Assembly (NCBI GenBank): GCA_029237775.1
Contig: JAQZBR010000001.1
Coordinates: 62,001 to 126,000 of the forward strand
Reading direction: 5' to 3'
From: Bacteroidota bacterium
Lineage (GTDB): Bacteria; Bacteroidota; Bacteroidia; 2-12-FULL-35-15
DNA: 64,000 nucleotides
Made by a program: the position numbers and the translations under genes. Below, piece by piece: positions 18,490-29,208 of the stretch (the stretch's first letter is position 1; every line of letters starts with the position of its first letter). The notes beneath the pieces were generated by a model, which saw only the letters and a list, made by a program, of their open reading frames with translations, did not search any database and was not told where the DNA came from.

Positions 18490-19446
18490 ATGAAAAAAAC
18501 TCTACTCCTCTTCTCCTTCATTTTCCTGCTTTTAACATCTTCCGTTAAAGCTCAGCTTATCAATCCCGGCTTCGAAACATGGACAAACGATATGCTGGTT
18601 CCAACAGCGATGAATCCAAACAGTGGGAATGATACCTACGGCTGGTGGGACTTCAACTATTTTAACAGCTCTTTCCTCGGGAGCAGCCCGGTATCGGTTA
18701 GCAGAAGCTCTGATACGGTACACGGTGGGAATTATTCGGTAAGGGTTGAAACTAAAGTTTATACTCCGACTTCCTGGAATATGTACAGATATTGGGGAAT
18801 TCCTTATATAGGACATGAATACAATGATACACTAGGGATCTTGTTTGATGGTAAGGTGAATGTAACCAACCAGACATTCAAGCCGGGAATAGCCTGCACA
18901 CAACATTTAACGCAGTTTAAATTCTTTTACCAATATCGCCCTAACGGAAATGATACTGCTGAATGTCGCGTTGCTTTACTTAGCTCAGGTTCTCTGGTTG
19001 CAGGTGGTGTTTTTAAAACAGGTGCAGCTACCGGAAGTGCCGGCTGGCAGCAAGCTGTTGTGAATTTTACTTATATAAATAACTTAACGCCTGATACATT
19101 ATACATCCTTTACAGCTCTTCCTCCCTTGACTACAAACCGAAAGCAGGAAGCGTTCTTTGGATAGATGATGCAAGTGTTTCTTTTACAACCGGGGTCGAA
19201 GAGTTTATGGCTGAAGATCAACGGATGGTTTTCCCTAATCCTTCAAACGGTTCTTTCTCTGTCAGAAATAACAGCAAGGAGATGCAGACAGTTGAAGTTT
19301 TCAATGTGATCGGAGAGATGATCTATTCGTCAAGAAACTCTCAATCCGTGAAACACATCGATATCTCTGAAGCACCGAAGGGTATTTATTTTGTGAGAAT
19401 TCTGACAGGCGGCAATCAACACACGGAGAAAATTGTTGTGCGGTAA
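18490..19446 (+). CDS. Secreted T9SS type A cargo protein, PCMD/jelly-roll-like
   Basis: The 318-residue product has a signal peptide (1-21, ending VKA-Q). The mature start LINPGFETWTND and the later VLWIDDASVSF are typical of carbohydrate-binding-like beta-sandwich domains of the PCMD type found in Bacteroidota. Residues from about 247 (MVFPNPSNGSFSV) to the end (KIVVR), including VFNVIGEMIYS and APKGIYFVRI, form a type A T9SS sorting domain. The protein should be exported across the outer membrane and anchored or released. No catalytic motif is visible, so a binding role is more likely than an enzyme. It starts 38 bp after the HWPGA gene and may share its transcript. Confidence 0.82.
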   Translation: MKKTLLLFSFIFLLLTSSVKAQLINPGFETWTNDMLVPTAMNPNSGNDTYGWWDFNYFNSSFLGSSPVSVSRSSDTVHGGNYSVRVETKVYTPTSWNMYRYWGIPYIGHEYNDTLGILFDGKVNVTNQTFKPGIACTQHLTQFKFFYQYRPNGNDTAECRVALLSSGSLVAGGVFKTGAATGSAGWQQAVVNFTYINNLTPDTLYILYSSSSLDYKPKAGSVLWIDDASVSFTTGVEEFMAEDQRMVFPNPSNGSFSVRNNSKEMQTVEVFNVIGEMIYSSRNSQSVKHIDISEAPKGIYFVRILTGGNQHTEKIVVR

Positions 19447-19480
19447 ATTGTTACGCAGAGACGCAGAGAGCGCAGAGTAC
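19447..19480 (+). repeat. cgcagag dispersed repeat
   Basis: Three close copies of the motif cgcagag (acgcagagacgcagagag region) start right after the stop codon of the T9SS cargo gene. The same motif follows murB at 31545-31584. It is an intergenic repeat family with no coding content. Confidence 0.6.
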
Positions 19481-19544
19481 TGATTTATTGATAGAGAATC
19501 ACTAGAGATTGTGTAGAAATCTAAAACGAAACAGTCAAATTTTT

Positions 19545-19575
19545 TCATAAAAAAACCCGGCTACTGGCCGGGTTT
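19545..19575 (-). terminator. gyrB terminator
   Basis: The stem aaacccggc (19553-19561) pairs with gccgggttt (19567-19575) around tactg. On the minus strand it is followed by a T run, which suits termination of gyrB, whose stop codon is at 19594. It could also stop the convergent + strand gene. Confidence 0.85.
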
Positions 19576-19593
19576 CTCTATATATGTAATTGC

Positions 19594-21672
<2,079 letters not shown>

Positions 21673-21801
21673 TTAATAAAAAAGGGCGCATTTTTTTTGG
21701 TAAACTCAGCATTTTTTATAGCTAAATATAGGCGCAGAAATTGTGATGTAAAAAACGATTAATCATAATTTGTAACAGGGATTTTCTATGCTAAAAAGAT
21801 G

Positions 21802-22023
21802 TTATTCCGAGCGTAGCCGAATGGATCTTTTTGACAGTGTTAAAATTATTGCGCAGTACTACTTTGATATGTTATAACTCGAACTTATCCGGCAATGATA
21901 TGAGAATGTCACGGAAGTACGCAGATCACTAAGATATCATAGCGATATGAAATTGTTAAGTTATTTGACGATTACAAATAACTGCTTGAACGAATTAGAT
22001 CCATTCGGCTACACTCAGAATGA
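21802..22023. repeat. Inverted-repeat element (222 bp) with gtagccgaatggatct arms
   Basis: The 27-nt arms at 21802-21828 and 21997-22023 are inverted copies that match at 24 of 27 positions by eye. The outer part reads like the ATTC-GAGYGTAGCCGAA dispersed repeats of Bacteroidota. The 168 bp between the arms has no ORF. The element fills most of the 522-bp gap between gyrB and the beta-barrel gene and looks like a non-autonomous palindromic element. Confidence 0.65.
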
Positions 22024-22083
22024 CTATCACTCCGAATTAAGATTACACCTTTTCCTCAGAAACAGGACGATTGGTTATCGAAT

Positions 22084-23814
22084 TTAAAACGCGAACGACA
22101 ATCCGCCCATCACACCGAAGCGTTGTGTAGGATACTTATACCAGCGGTTATAGCTTTGAGAAGCGATATTATTAAAATTAAGAAAGAAACTCAGCTTTTT
22201 GTTATAACGATATTCTAAACCGATATTCGCATCAAATACGCCCTTAATTTCTTTTGCAACAGTTTTGTTGGTGCTTGTGCCCGTTCCATCATCTTCAAAT
22301 AGTTTTGCGAACTGACTGTCGATATAAAACATATCTGCCTTCACAACGATCTTATCCTTCAGATCGTAGTTTCCTGAAAGCGTGATCTTCACCTGTGGCT
22401 TGAACCATGCTCTCAGCTCATTTTCCATTTTATAGTTATAATAATCTCCGCGGATATTCAAACGAAACTTCTCACGGCTTTGATACGAAACCTCGCCCCT
22501 TACATTCAATACTTCTGCATCATCATAGATCACATCGTATTTGTTTGCCAGCACATCACTGAAATCATTCACATACATCATCAGGTTGCCAACTGTCGCG
22601 TATGATACACGCGTAGTGTATGCGATCTTTGATGAAAGTGTCCCTCTTAGTCCTCCGAAGAATTCGTACTTCGTATTTGTATTCTTCGTTTGAAGTTCTG
22701 ATTTCACAAATGGATTTTCATTTGTTATGGACCTGAAACTATTTTTATGCAACCCTCCGGTTAATCCGGCATAAGGAATAATGATCTCTTCGAAAATATT
22801 ATAGCTCAATTCCACATTCGGATAAAAATAAAATTTTGAGCCGCTCTGAATATCAACAGCTGCAGTTACTCCTAAGCTTGCCCTGTATTTTTCACCATCA
22901 GCGATAAAAGAAGGCGACAAAGCAATGATTGTATTATCGGTTGTGTCCGTGTTCGTTTTGTAATTATAATAATCGACCAATGCGTTGATCTTTAATGTTT
23001 CTCCGCTAACAGCTGTCTGAACATACCCATCCGCCTTTATATTATTCTCTGAAGATTTATACAGATCCATCAGGTTGTAATACTGCAATCTGATATCATG
23101 ATTGAAGCGTTCCGGTTTAGGGTAATGGCTTTTTAATTCAGCCCCGGCAGCAAACAAATTAAATCGCTGAACTGTCTGATCCTTTTCAAGCTTATTGATA
23201 GTGGCATCATAACCGTAATAATGGAATACATCACGGTCATAATCGAATGTTCCTGATAAGGTATGTTCTTTTAAAAACTTCTTTCCGTACAGACTGATCT
23301 CATTATCGCTATATCCTGCATATCCGTAATCACGAAATGAAGCTTTTGAGAATGCTCCGGTGTTCTCATAATCCTTATACTTCGGAGAAGAAGATAAATG
23401 CTTTAAACGAATTCCATAAGCCATTTCCTTCGAACGTAATGAGTTATACCACACTTCGCCATAAGGTGTGTTGTAATTCCCGATCCCGATCTTAACTAGT
23501 CCGTTGTAAAGCTTCGTAAGTGGATCTCCGGAGATCTGTGCCGGAACTATGGGCTCAACACTGAAAGGAGTATTAATTCTTTTCGAGTTAATTGAATACG
23601 GCCCTACAGCAATCTTCTTAGTGGAGTCCTGCACTTCGGGGTTATCACTTATCTTGTTTGCGTCAGCGATCTGCGGCTTGTATTCACCTATATTATTTAT
23701 AACTGCTATTGAACCCAGCGTATCGTATTTCTGAGCTGAAGCAGAATGAATTGAGATCACTGTGATAAAAACAGTAACAAAACTAATACGTATGAAAGAG
23801 ATCATCTTATTCAT
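22084..23814 (-). CDS. Outer-membrane beta-barrel protein paired with the TPR gene
   Basis: The 576-residue product has a signal peptide (about 1-27, ending ASA-Q), a short N-terminal linker rich in Pro/Ser, then a long run of alternating aromatic beta-strands from about residue 105 to a C-terminal phenylalanine (GGLSFAF). That pattern fits an outer-membrane beta-barrel related to TonB-dependent receptor barrels. No plug domain or TonB box is visible, so I do not call it a receptor. Its first ATG overlaps the end of the TPR gene by 8 bp (a second ATG would leave a 1-nt gap), so the two are translated from one message. It may be a barrel assembled or scaffolded with the periplasmic TPR protein. 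Substrate unknown. Confidence 0.7.
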   Translation of the reverse strand: MNKMISFIRISFVTVFITVISIHSASAQKYDTLGSIAVINNIGEYKPQIADANKISDNPEVQDSTKKIAVGPYSINSKRINTPFSVEPIVPAQISGDPLTKLYNGLVKIGIGNYNTPYGEVWYNSLRSKEMAYGIRLKHLSSSPKYKDYENTGAFSKASFRDYGYAGYSDNEISLYGKKFLKEHTLSGTFDYDRDVFHYYGYDATINKLEKDQTVQRFNLFAAGAELKSHYPKPERFNHDIRLQYYNLMDLYKSSENNIKADGYVQTAVSGETLKINALVDYYNYKTNTDTTDNTIIALSPSFIADGEKYRASLGVTAAVDIQSGSKFYFYPNVELSYNIFEEIIIPYAGLTGGLHKNSFRSITNENPFVKSELQTKNTNTKYEFFGGLRGTLSSKIAYTTRVSYATVGNLMMYVNDFSDVLANKYDVIYDDAEVLNVRGEVSYQSREKFRLNIRGDYYNYKMENELRAWFKPQVKITLSGNYDLKDKIVVKADMFYIDSQFAKLFEDDGTGTSTNKTVAKEIKGVFDANIGLEYRYNKKLSFFLNFNNIASQSYNRWYKYPTQRFGVMGGLSFAF

Positions 23815-26800
23815 TTTTATTTTCCCCTCCCTGTGGTGTATTCGGTTCGTTAAATAATTTCTTTTGTTCCGTAGAATCTCCCTTAAATTCTATCTGCAAA
23901 GGCTCACTCATTATCTTCGCATTCTTAGCCGCCTCCTCATCCGCAATGATCTTATCAAGCTTTTCCTGCGCGGTCTTGATCAGCTCCGGAGTTTTAGAAT
24001 CCCCGATAACCGTTTTTAAAGTGGTCTTAGCCTGGAAATTATCTTTTAATGCAACATATGTATCAGCTAGTAAGATGAATGCTTTGGAAGCCCAGTACTC
24101 ATAATCGCTCTCACCGATAAAATCAAAGATCGCTTTCTGAGATTGCTTAAATTCGTTTTTCAGATAATAAATGTATGCAACATTATATCCTGCTTCCGCT
24201 CCCATTTCATTTTTTGCGGTATTGGAAAGGGCTTTGAACTCTGCAAATGCTTCATCATACTTTTGCATAGCCATGTACGATTGCGCAATATAATAATGCG
24301 CTTCATTCTTCAATTCCTTGGACGGGTTTTCTAAAGAAAGAACTTTGCCTGCGTAATCGATCGCATCCTGGTAACTCTTCAGCTGATAATTTGATCTCAT
24401 CAACCCTATTCTTGAAGAAGAAAGCGTTTTTGGATCAGCAGCCATTTGCTCCAGTTGTTTATACCAGTCGAGCGACTGAGTATAATTCTGTTTTTTGTAG
24501 GAGATCTCCGCCCCTCTATATAACGCTTGCTCCGTATACTCACTCTTATTCTTTCCGATCACATACGCATAACCTGCAAGCGCTGCGTCAGTATTTCCCT
24601 GCCTGTCATCCGCATCTGCCTTCATTGCCGTAGCCGGAAGGATATAAAAACCGTCAGGGAATTTCGATATGTAGTTATTAAAATCAGTGATCGCGGTTTT
24701 ATAATCACCACCCTCATAGTGATTTCGTCCTGCAATGAAGCTGAGAGAATCAAGCTCCCCTTTCGGAATGACAGCTCCTTTGGAAGCAAGATAAGATTCC
24801 AGCTCTTGAACTTTGCCTTTGGCAGAATAGATCTGCTTTACATTGTTGATCGCAGCTTTCGCCTCATCCGACTTCGGTGAGCGCGTGATCAGTTTATCAA
24901 AATAAACCAAGGCGTTCTCATCATCATTCTTACGGAAATAAATCAGGCCGATTTTACTGAGCACAGAATTAACATACCCGCTGTTCGGATATTCATCAAG
25001 AAACTTTTTGTAAGATGTTAATGCAAGATCGTTCTGATTGTCTTTCTCATACGTCAAAGCCAGTTCATATTTCGCCTGCGAGATGTAAACAGATTTAGGA
25101 TAAGAATTGATCAAGGTCTGTAGATCGGAAACCTTTGCAGAATATTTTTTAAGTACCCCGTTCGCCAATCCTTTCTGCAGCAGCGAATAATCCGGATTCA
25201 TTTGCTTCATTCTGTAGGCCTGATCGTAATAATCAGCAGCATTCACGAAATCCCTGCTCATAAAATATCCGTCCCCGATCCTGTTGTAAGCGTCATTGAT
25301 CTTCTTCGCATCAGCTTGAGGTTTAAAGGTTACAAACTTCCTGAACCACATGTTACTATTATTGTAATCTTTCAGCTTATAATACGAGTATCCAACATTG
25401 TAATTAGCATCACTCAGCTCCATCCTTCCGATAGCACCGGGTTCCGACATATAATCGATATAGGATTCGATTGCCTGATCATATTTTCCTAAACGAAAAT
25501 AAGATTCACCCTTCCAGTAAATCGCCTGAGCAATAATGTTTTTATCGAAACGGTAAGTTGTTGCCTTATCGAACATCTTTATCGCCTCAGCATATTCAGC
25601 GTTGTTAAAAAGATCGACTCCTCTGAAATAAGCAACCTTCTGATGAGCCTGTTTTAACTCTGGTGTAGGAACTTTGATCGCTTCGATAGCTTCTATTGCA
25701 CCTTTGTAGTTTCGTGTGGTCGTGAAAACATTTACCAGATAAGTGTAAGCTTCGTCTATTCTCGCAGAATTCGGATAGTTCTTGATGTAAAGCTGGAATG
25801 CTTTGATCGCTTCGTTATAGGGATTATAGGCGAGCTCATAGCACAGCTTTGCATAACTGTACAATGCATCTTCCTGAATGGACTTGTCAAAATCAAGCTT
25901 GGAGGCTTCCGAAAAAGCGTTCCTTGCATTTTGTTTGTTATTCAATTTCAGATAACAATCACCTAAATGGTAATATGCATTTTGCACAAGGGAATCACTT
26001 ACGTTTGTGACACCTGTGAAATAATTTACAGCTTCATCATAATCCTTTACTTTGTAGAAGGCATAACCCAATTCGTATTGATCTGAACGCGGAAGTTTAC
26101 CTACACCTTTTTCGTATTTTTTCAAAAAAGGAATTGCCTCTGAATATTTACCTAAACGATAATAGGATTCGCCAAGAACGCGCGCAATCTCTGGTCCACG
26201 TTTAGTATTAGCTGAATCCAGTAGCGCAGGTGCGTAAGATATAACCTGCTCGTATTTACCCTGCAGATAGTACAATTGCGCAATGTAATAAGGGACAACC
26301 GGGCCAAAGGTTTCATTCTGCTGAAGTTTCAGAAAGTCTGTAAGGGCAGTCTCGTAGTTCTTTTCTGTATACGCAATGTGAGCGAAATAATATTTAGCAG
26401 CACCTGCATAGTTGTTATCCACATCTTTTATCTCGTAGAAGTCTTTTTTCGCTTCAGCAAATTTCTCTGTGCTAAAATAACTGTAACCTCTTTTGAAATA
26501 AAATTCCGATAACTCCTCTGTTGTAAGATCATACACATCGACCTTTTGAAACCAGTCAATTGCATCTCTCCACTTTTTCTTTCTGTAATTATATTTTCCG
26601 AGATAAAAATAAGCAGAGCGTACTTTCGGACTTTCAGGATGGTCTTTTACGAATTGCTTCAGATATAATTCACCGTCTTTATTAAAAAGCTCGGCAGCGC
26701 AAATGGCGTTGTAGTATTCAGCGTCAATACGTACAAGTGAATGACGATCAGGATGAGACTGGATGGTTTTTACAAAACTGTTTTGTGCCGCTCCGAATTT

Positions 26801-26932
26801 TTCTTTCTGATATAGCTCGATCCCTTTTTTGAATTCCGCATCTTCATGCGTATAGATCAGCGTTTGCTGTGCAGATGCTGAAGCAGAAAGAAAAACACTC
26901 AATAAAAAAACTATCCCTCTTAACTTGCTCAT
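23807..26932 (-). CDS. Large periplasmic tetratricopeptide-repeat protein
   Basis: The 1,041-residue product has a signal peptide (1-21, ending ASA-Q) and is then almost entirely TPR-type helix pairs, with recurring Y-LGKY-EAI-F and A-Y-LG--Y-K patterns along the length. The last 35 residues are charged and low in complexity (FKGDSTEQKK, NEPNTPQGGENKNE). Such long exported TPR proteins are common in Bacteroidota and act as scaffolds, some in type IX secretion or outer-membrane assembly. I see no lipobox, so it is probably soluble in the periplasm. It heads a two-gene unit with the overlapping beta-barrel gene. The exact complex cannot be read from sequence. Confidence 0.85.
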   Translation of the reverse strand: MSKLRGIVFLLSVFLSASASAQQTLIYTHEDAEFKKGIELYQKEKFGAAQNSFVKTIQSHPDRHSLVRIDAEYYNAICAAELFNKDGELYLKQFVKDHPESPKVRSAYFYLGKYNYRKKKWRDAIDWFQKVDVYDLTTEELSEFYFKRGYSYFSTEKFAEAKKDFYEIKDVDNNYAGAAKYYFAHIAYTEKNYETALTDFLKLQQNETFGPVVPYYIAQLYYLQGKYEQVISYAPALLDSANTKRGPEIARVLGESYYRLGKYSEAIPFLKKYEKGVGKLPRSDQYELGYAFYKVKDYDEAVNYFTGVTNVSDSLVQNAYYHLGDCYLKLNNKQNARNAFSEASKLDFDKSIQEDALYSYAKLCYELAYNPYNEAIKAFQLYIKNYPNSARIDEAYTYLVNVFTTTRNYKGAIEAIEAIKVPTPELKQAHQKVAYFRGVDLFNNAEYAEAIKMFDKATTYRFDKNIIAQAIYWKGESYFRLGKYDQAIESYIDYMSEPGAIGRMELSDANYNVGYSYYKLKDYNNSNMWFRKFVTFKPQADAKKINDAYNRIGDGYFMSRDFVNAADYYDQAYRMKQMNPDYSLLQKGLANGVLKKYSAKVSDLQTLINSYPKSVYISQAKYELALTYEKDNQNDLALTSYKKFLDEYPNSGYVNSVLSKIGLIYFRKNDDENALVYFDKLITRSPKSDEAKAAINNVKQIYSAKGKVQELESYLASKGAVIPKGELDSLSFIAGRNHYEGGDYKTAITDFNNYISKFPDGFYILPATAMKADADDRQGNTDAALAGYAYVIGKNKSEYTEQALYRGAEISYKKQNYTQSLDWYKQLEQMAADPKTLSSSRIGLMRSNYQLKSYQDAIDYAGKVLSLENPSKELKNEAHYYIAQSYMAMQKYDEAFAEFKALSNTAKNEMGAEAGYNVAYIYYLKNEFKQSQKAIFDFIGESDYEYWASKAFILLADTYVALKDNFQAKTTLKTVIGDSKTPELIKTAQEKLDKIIADEEAAKNAKIMSEPLQIEFKGDSTEQKKLFNEPNTPQGGENKNE

Positions 26933-26951
26933 CTTTATTTAAATAAAATAA

Positions 26952-26985
26952 TAAATGTAAAATTAGTAAGGATAGTACCATTCAA
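26952..26985 (-). promoter_or_regulatory. Possible promoter of the TPR gene
   Basis: On the minus strand TTG is followed by 23 bp and TACATTTA, one base off the TAnnTTTG -7 consensus, 20 bp before the TPR start codon. Confidence 0.3.
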
Positions 26986-27094
26986 TTTTCCGGCTGATGG
27001 AAGTTATTAACGCACAACTGTTGAAAGTATTGCAACAAAGTAAAATCCTGTTCGCTCGTTTAAAGCTAATTTTCGGATTGTAAAAAAACATGCC

Positions 27095-27113
27095 CTGAAG
27101 GATCACCCTTCAG
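27095..27113. other. Hairpin ahead of the FtsE-like gene
   Basis: The arms ctgaagg (27095-27101) and ccttcag (27107-27113) form a short stem followed by agatattttt. It looks like a small terminator or leader hairpin, but no gene is visible upstream on the + strand to be terminated. Confidence 0.35.
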
Positions 27114-27150
27114 AGATATTTTTCGACACAAAGTGAATAAATTCAATACA

Positions 27151-27831
27151 ATGGCATTAGATACGATCATCAGCCTCGATAAAGTTTCGATCTTCCAGAA
27201 GCATAACCTTGTGCTGAACAACGTTTCGCTTCGGATCGACAAAGGTGAATTCGTGTACCTGCTTGGGAAGACTGGCAGTGGAAAAAGCAGTCTGCTGAAA
27301 ACATTGTATGCCGATCTTGACCTTACCGAAGGCTCTGGAACTGTTGCAGGCTTTGACCTTGCAAAGATCCGAAATAAAGAAATTCCATTTCTGAGAAGAA
27401 AACTGGGAATCGTATTCCAGGATTTCCAATTGCTTACCGACAGAAGCGTTAACGATAATTTAAAATTTGTTTTAAAAGCCACAGGCTGGACCGACAAAGA
27501 TGCAATGCAGAAAAGAATGCAGGAAGTACTTGACAAAGTGCACCTGAACACGAAAGGATTTAAGATGCCGCATGAGCTTTCCGGAGGTGAACAACAACGC
27601 GTAGCTATTGCAAGGGCATTGCTGAATGATCCTGAATTAATACTTGCTGATGAGCCCACAGGAAATCTTGACCCCGAAACTTCTGAGGGAATCATGAATT
27701 TGTTACTTGAAATTTCTCGCAGCGGAAGAGCTGTCCTGATCGCTACACATGATATAATGATGTTTAGGAAATTCCCTTCAAGAACCATCAAATGTGAGGA
27801 TGGTAAGGTGATTGATTCGAAAGTGAATTAA
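27151..27831 (+). CDS. ftsE: FtsE-like ABC transporter ATP-binding protein
   Basis: The 226-residue product is an ABC ATPase with Walker A GKTGSGKS (39-46), Q-loop at VFQ (88-90), signature LSGGEQ (143-148), Walker B LILADE (163-168) and switch H200. Length and the ADEPTGNLD context fit the FtsE/LolD group; the sequence of the N-terminal half is most like the FtsE of Bacteroidota. FtsE with FtsX couples cytoplasmic ATP hydrolysis to peptidoglycan hydrolase activation at division. No ftsX lies nearby, which is common in this phylum. A GTG at 27133 in frame could add six residues; ATG 27151 seems better. A LolD-like lipoprotein-export role cannot be excluded. Confidence 0.8.
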   Translation: MALDTIISLDKVSIFQKHNLVLNNVSLRIDKGEFVYLLGKTGSGKSSLLKTLYADLDLTEGSGTVAGFDLAKIRNKEIPFLRRKLGIVFQDFQLLTDRSVNDNLKFVLKATGWTDKDAMQKRMQEVLDKVHLNTKGFKMPHELSGGEQQRVAIARALLNDPELILADEPTGNLDPETSEGIMNLLLEISRSGRAVLIATHDIMMFRKFPSRTIKCEDGKVIDSKVN

Positions 27832-27956
27832 GCAGGCGTTTATTTCCATCTGCTTAATGGCGCAGATTCTCACTGATCTGTTATGCGGTAAATTGATCAC
27901 GATTTGATCTTCTTATAGCTTTGTCGATCTACACTCAAACACGAGCCGAGTCTATT

Positions 27957-27985
27957 CCCCTCCTACCAGGAGGGGTTAGGAGTGA
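27957..27985. repeat. cccctcct palindromic repeat, copy 1
   Basis: The arms cccctcct and aggagggg (27957-27975) are followed by ttaggagtg. The unit sits just past the 3' end of the first glycosyltransferase. Related copies lie at 29125-29198. Confidence 0.6.
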
Positions 27986-27987
27986 TG

Positions 27988-29103
27988 TTACGACAATAGC
28001 CCAATCAACTTCTTCACATTCTCTTCATTTGAAAAACTCTCCAAAAGTATATCGTCACGCTTCTCTTTCTTAGCCATATCAAATTCTTTAGAAAACAATT
28101 CAGAGATCTTTTGAGCCATCTCAGAAGCATTATCACTGATCACACATAAGTCTTCCAGTCCGGTACTATTCACCATTGGAGAATTAACAACACAATGCCT
28201 TCCATTGAACAAAGCAGCAAGTAGTTTCAGTTTAATTCCGGTAGCCTGGAAAGTAGGCAATACATTTATTTGAGCATTCCGGATCAATTCATCAATCTCA
28301 TGCGTATTGATATTAGCTTTAATCTGAATGTGGGGATATACCGCTATAGTAGACAGAAGTTCTGCCGAAGGCTTTTTTCCTGCAATAATGAAAGGAATTT
28401 TTATTTTGGAGAACACTTCTTTCACAAGAAACATTGCCGCTTCATTATTCTCACCCACCTCCAGATTCCCATGATATAAACAAAAATCACCCTTACCACC
28501 TTTTATTTTCACTTCATCATTCGGGTGAAATGCAGTGATATGATGCACGTTTTTATAATGCTTACCCAGGTATTCCGCATCGGCTTTTGAGATCGCAGCA
28601 ACATGATCAGCGTTATGTAAATTCTTTTCGAAGCGTTCCAGCTTATTGGCTTCCATTCTGAAATAGGCTTTTCGGAAAAACCTTCTCTCCACACTCGCAA
28701 GATTTTTATAATAGTCGTGCTCGATGTTATGGGTCCGTACGATTTTTACGCGATCACTCAACCTCTCATCATTCAAATGAAAACAGGAATGCAAACCTTC
28801 AAATAAAATCGGATGTTTATCGCGTAACAAATTTTCGATCAGTTTATCAGAAGAGCGTGTAACAACCACAAAGGGCAAAGAGTTGAACAGGAGCTGCTTG
28901 CTCATGTTACGCTTGTAATAATAAACCTTTTCACAAACTGTTTCAAGGCTCAATGCTTCTGCCCGGCCATATTCAAAACAATGCAGATGAATCTTAACTC
29001 GCTGCGCATGTAATGCTTTGATCTTATAATACACATCTATCACCCCCCCGTAATTAGCAGGAAGCGGAACGTCAAATGATATGATGTGTAAATGTTTTTC
29101 CAA
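27988..29103 (-). CDS. Glycosyltransferase (GT-B fold, family 4-like)
   Basis: The 371-residue product has a GT-B layout. The N-terminal half starts HIISFDVPLPANYGGVIDV, a sugar-acceptor-side start typical of GT4 enzymes, and includes VRTHNIEHDYY. The C-terminal half has LYHGNLEVGENN and the nucleotide-sugar region QATGIKLKLLAALFNGRHCVV. It probably transfers a sugar from an NDP- or GDP-donor to a cell-envelope glycan or lipid on the cytoplasmic face. Donor and acceptor cannot be told. It is adjacent to a second glycosyltransferase on the same strand, separated by a 105-bp gap holding inverted repeats. Confidence 0.82.
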   Translation of the reverse strand: MEKHLHIISFDVPLPANYGGVIDVYYKIKALHAQRVKIHLHCFEYGRAEALSLETVCEKVYYYKRNMSKQLLFNSLPFVVVTRSSDKLIENLLRDKHPILFEGLHSCFHLNDERLSDRVKIVRTHNIEHDYYKNLASVERRFFRKAYFRMEANKLERFEKNLHNADHVAAISKADAEYLGKHYKNVHHITAFHPNDEVKIKGGKGDFCLYHGNLEVGENNEAAMFLVKEVFSKIKIPFIIAGKKPSAELLSTIAVYPHIQIKANINTHEIDELIRNAQINVLPTFQATGIKLKLLAALFNGRHCVVNSPMVNSTGLEDLCVISDNASEMAQKISELFSKEFDMAKKEKRDDILLESFSNEENVKKLIGLLS

Positions 29104-29124
29104 TGTGTAATCTTCTACGAAGGG

Positions 29125-29198
29125 TTCCCCCCGCCTCGAGGAGGGGAAAGGGGTGGTGATTTTATTTTTACCACCCTAGCCCTCCTTAAAGGAGGGAA
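29125..29198. repeat. Facing cctcc/ggagg repeats between the two glycosyltransferases
   Basis: Two palindromic units, about 29125-29148 (cctcgaggagg core) and 29171-29198 (cctccttaaaggagg core), lie in opposite orientation and share the flank ggggtggt/accacccta. Together they can fold into one long stem around tttttatttt. They are related to the copy at 27957. Confidence 0.6.
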
Positions 29199-29208
29199 TT
29201 GATCCCGA

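Noticed and set aside
27066-27791. A 241-codon ORF on the minus strand opposite the FtsE-like gene
   Set aside because: The protein is Ser/Phe/Leu-rich without motifs, and the opposite frame has all ABC ATPase motifs. It is a shadow frame.
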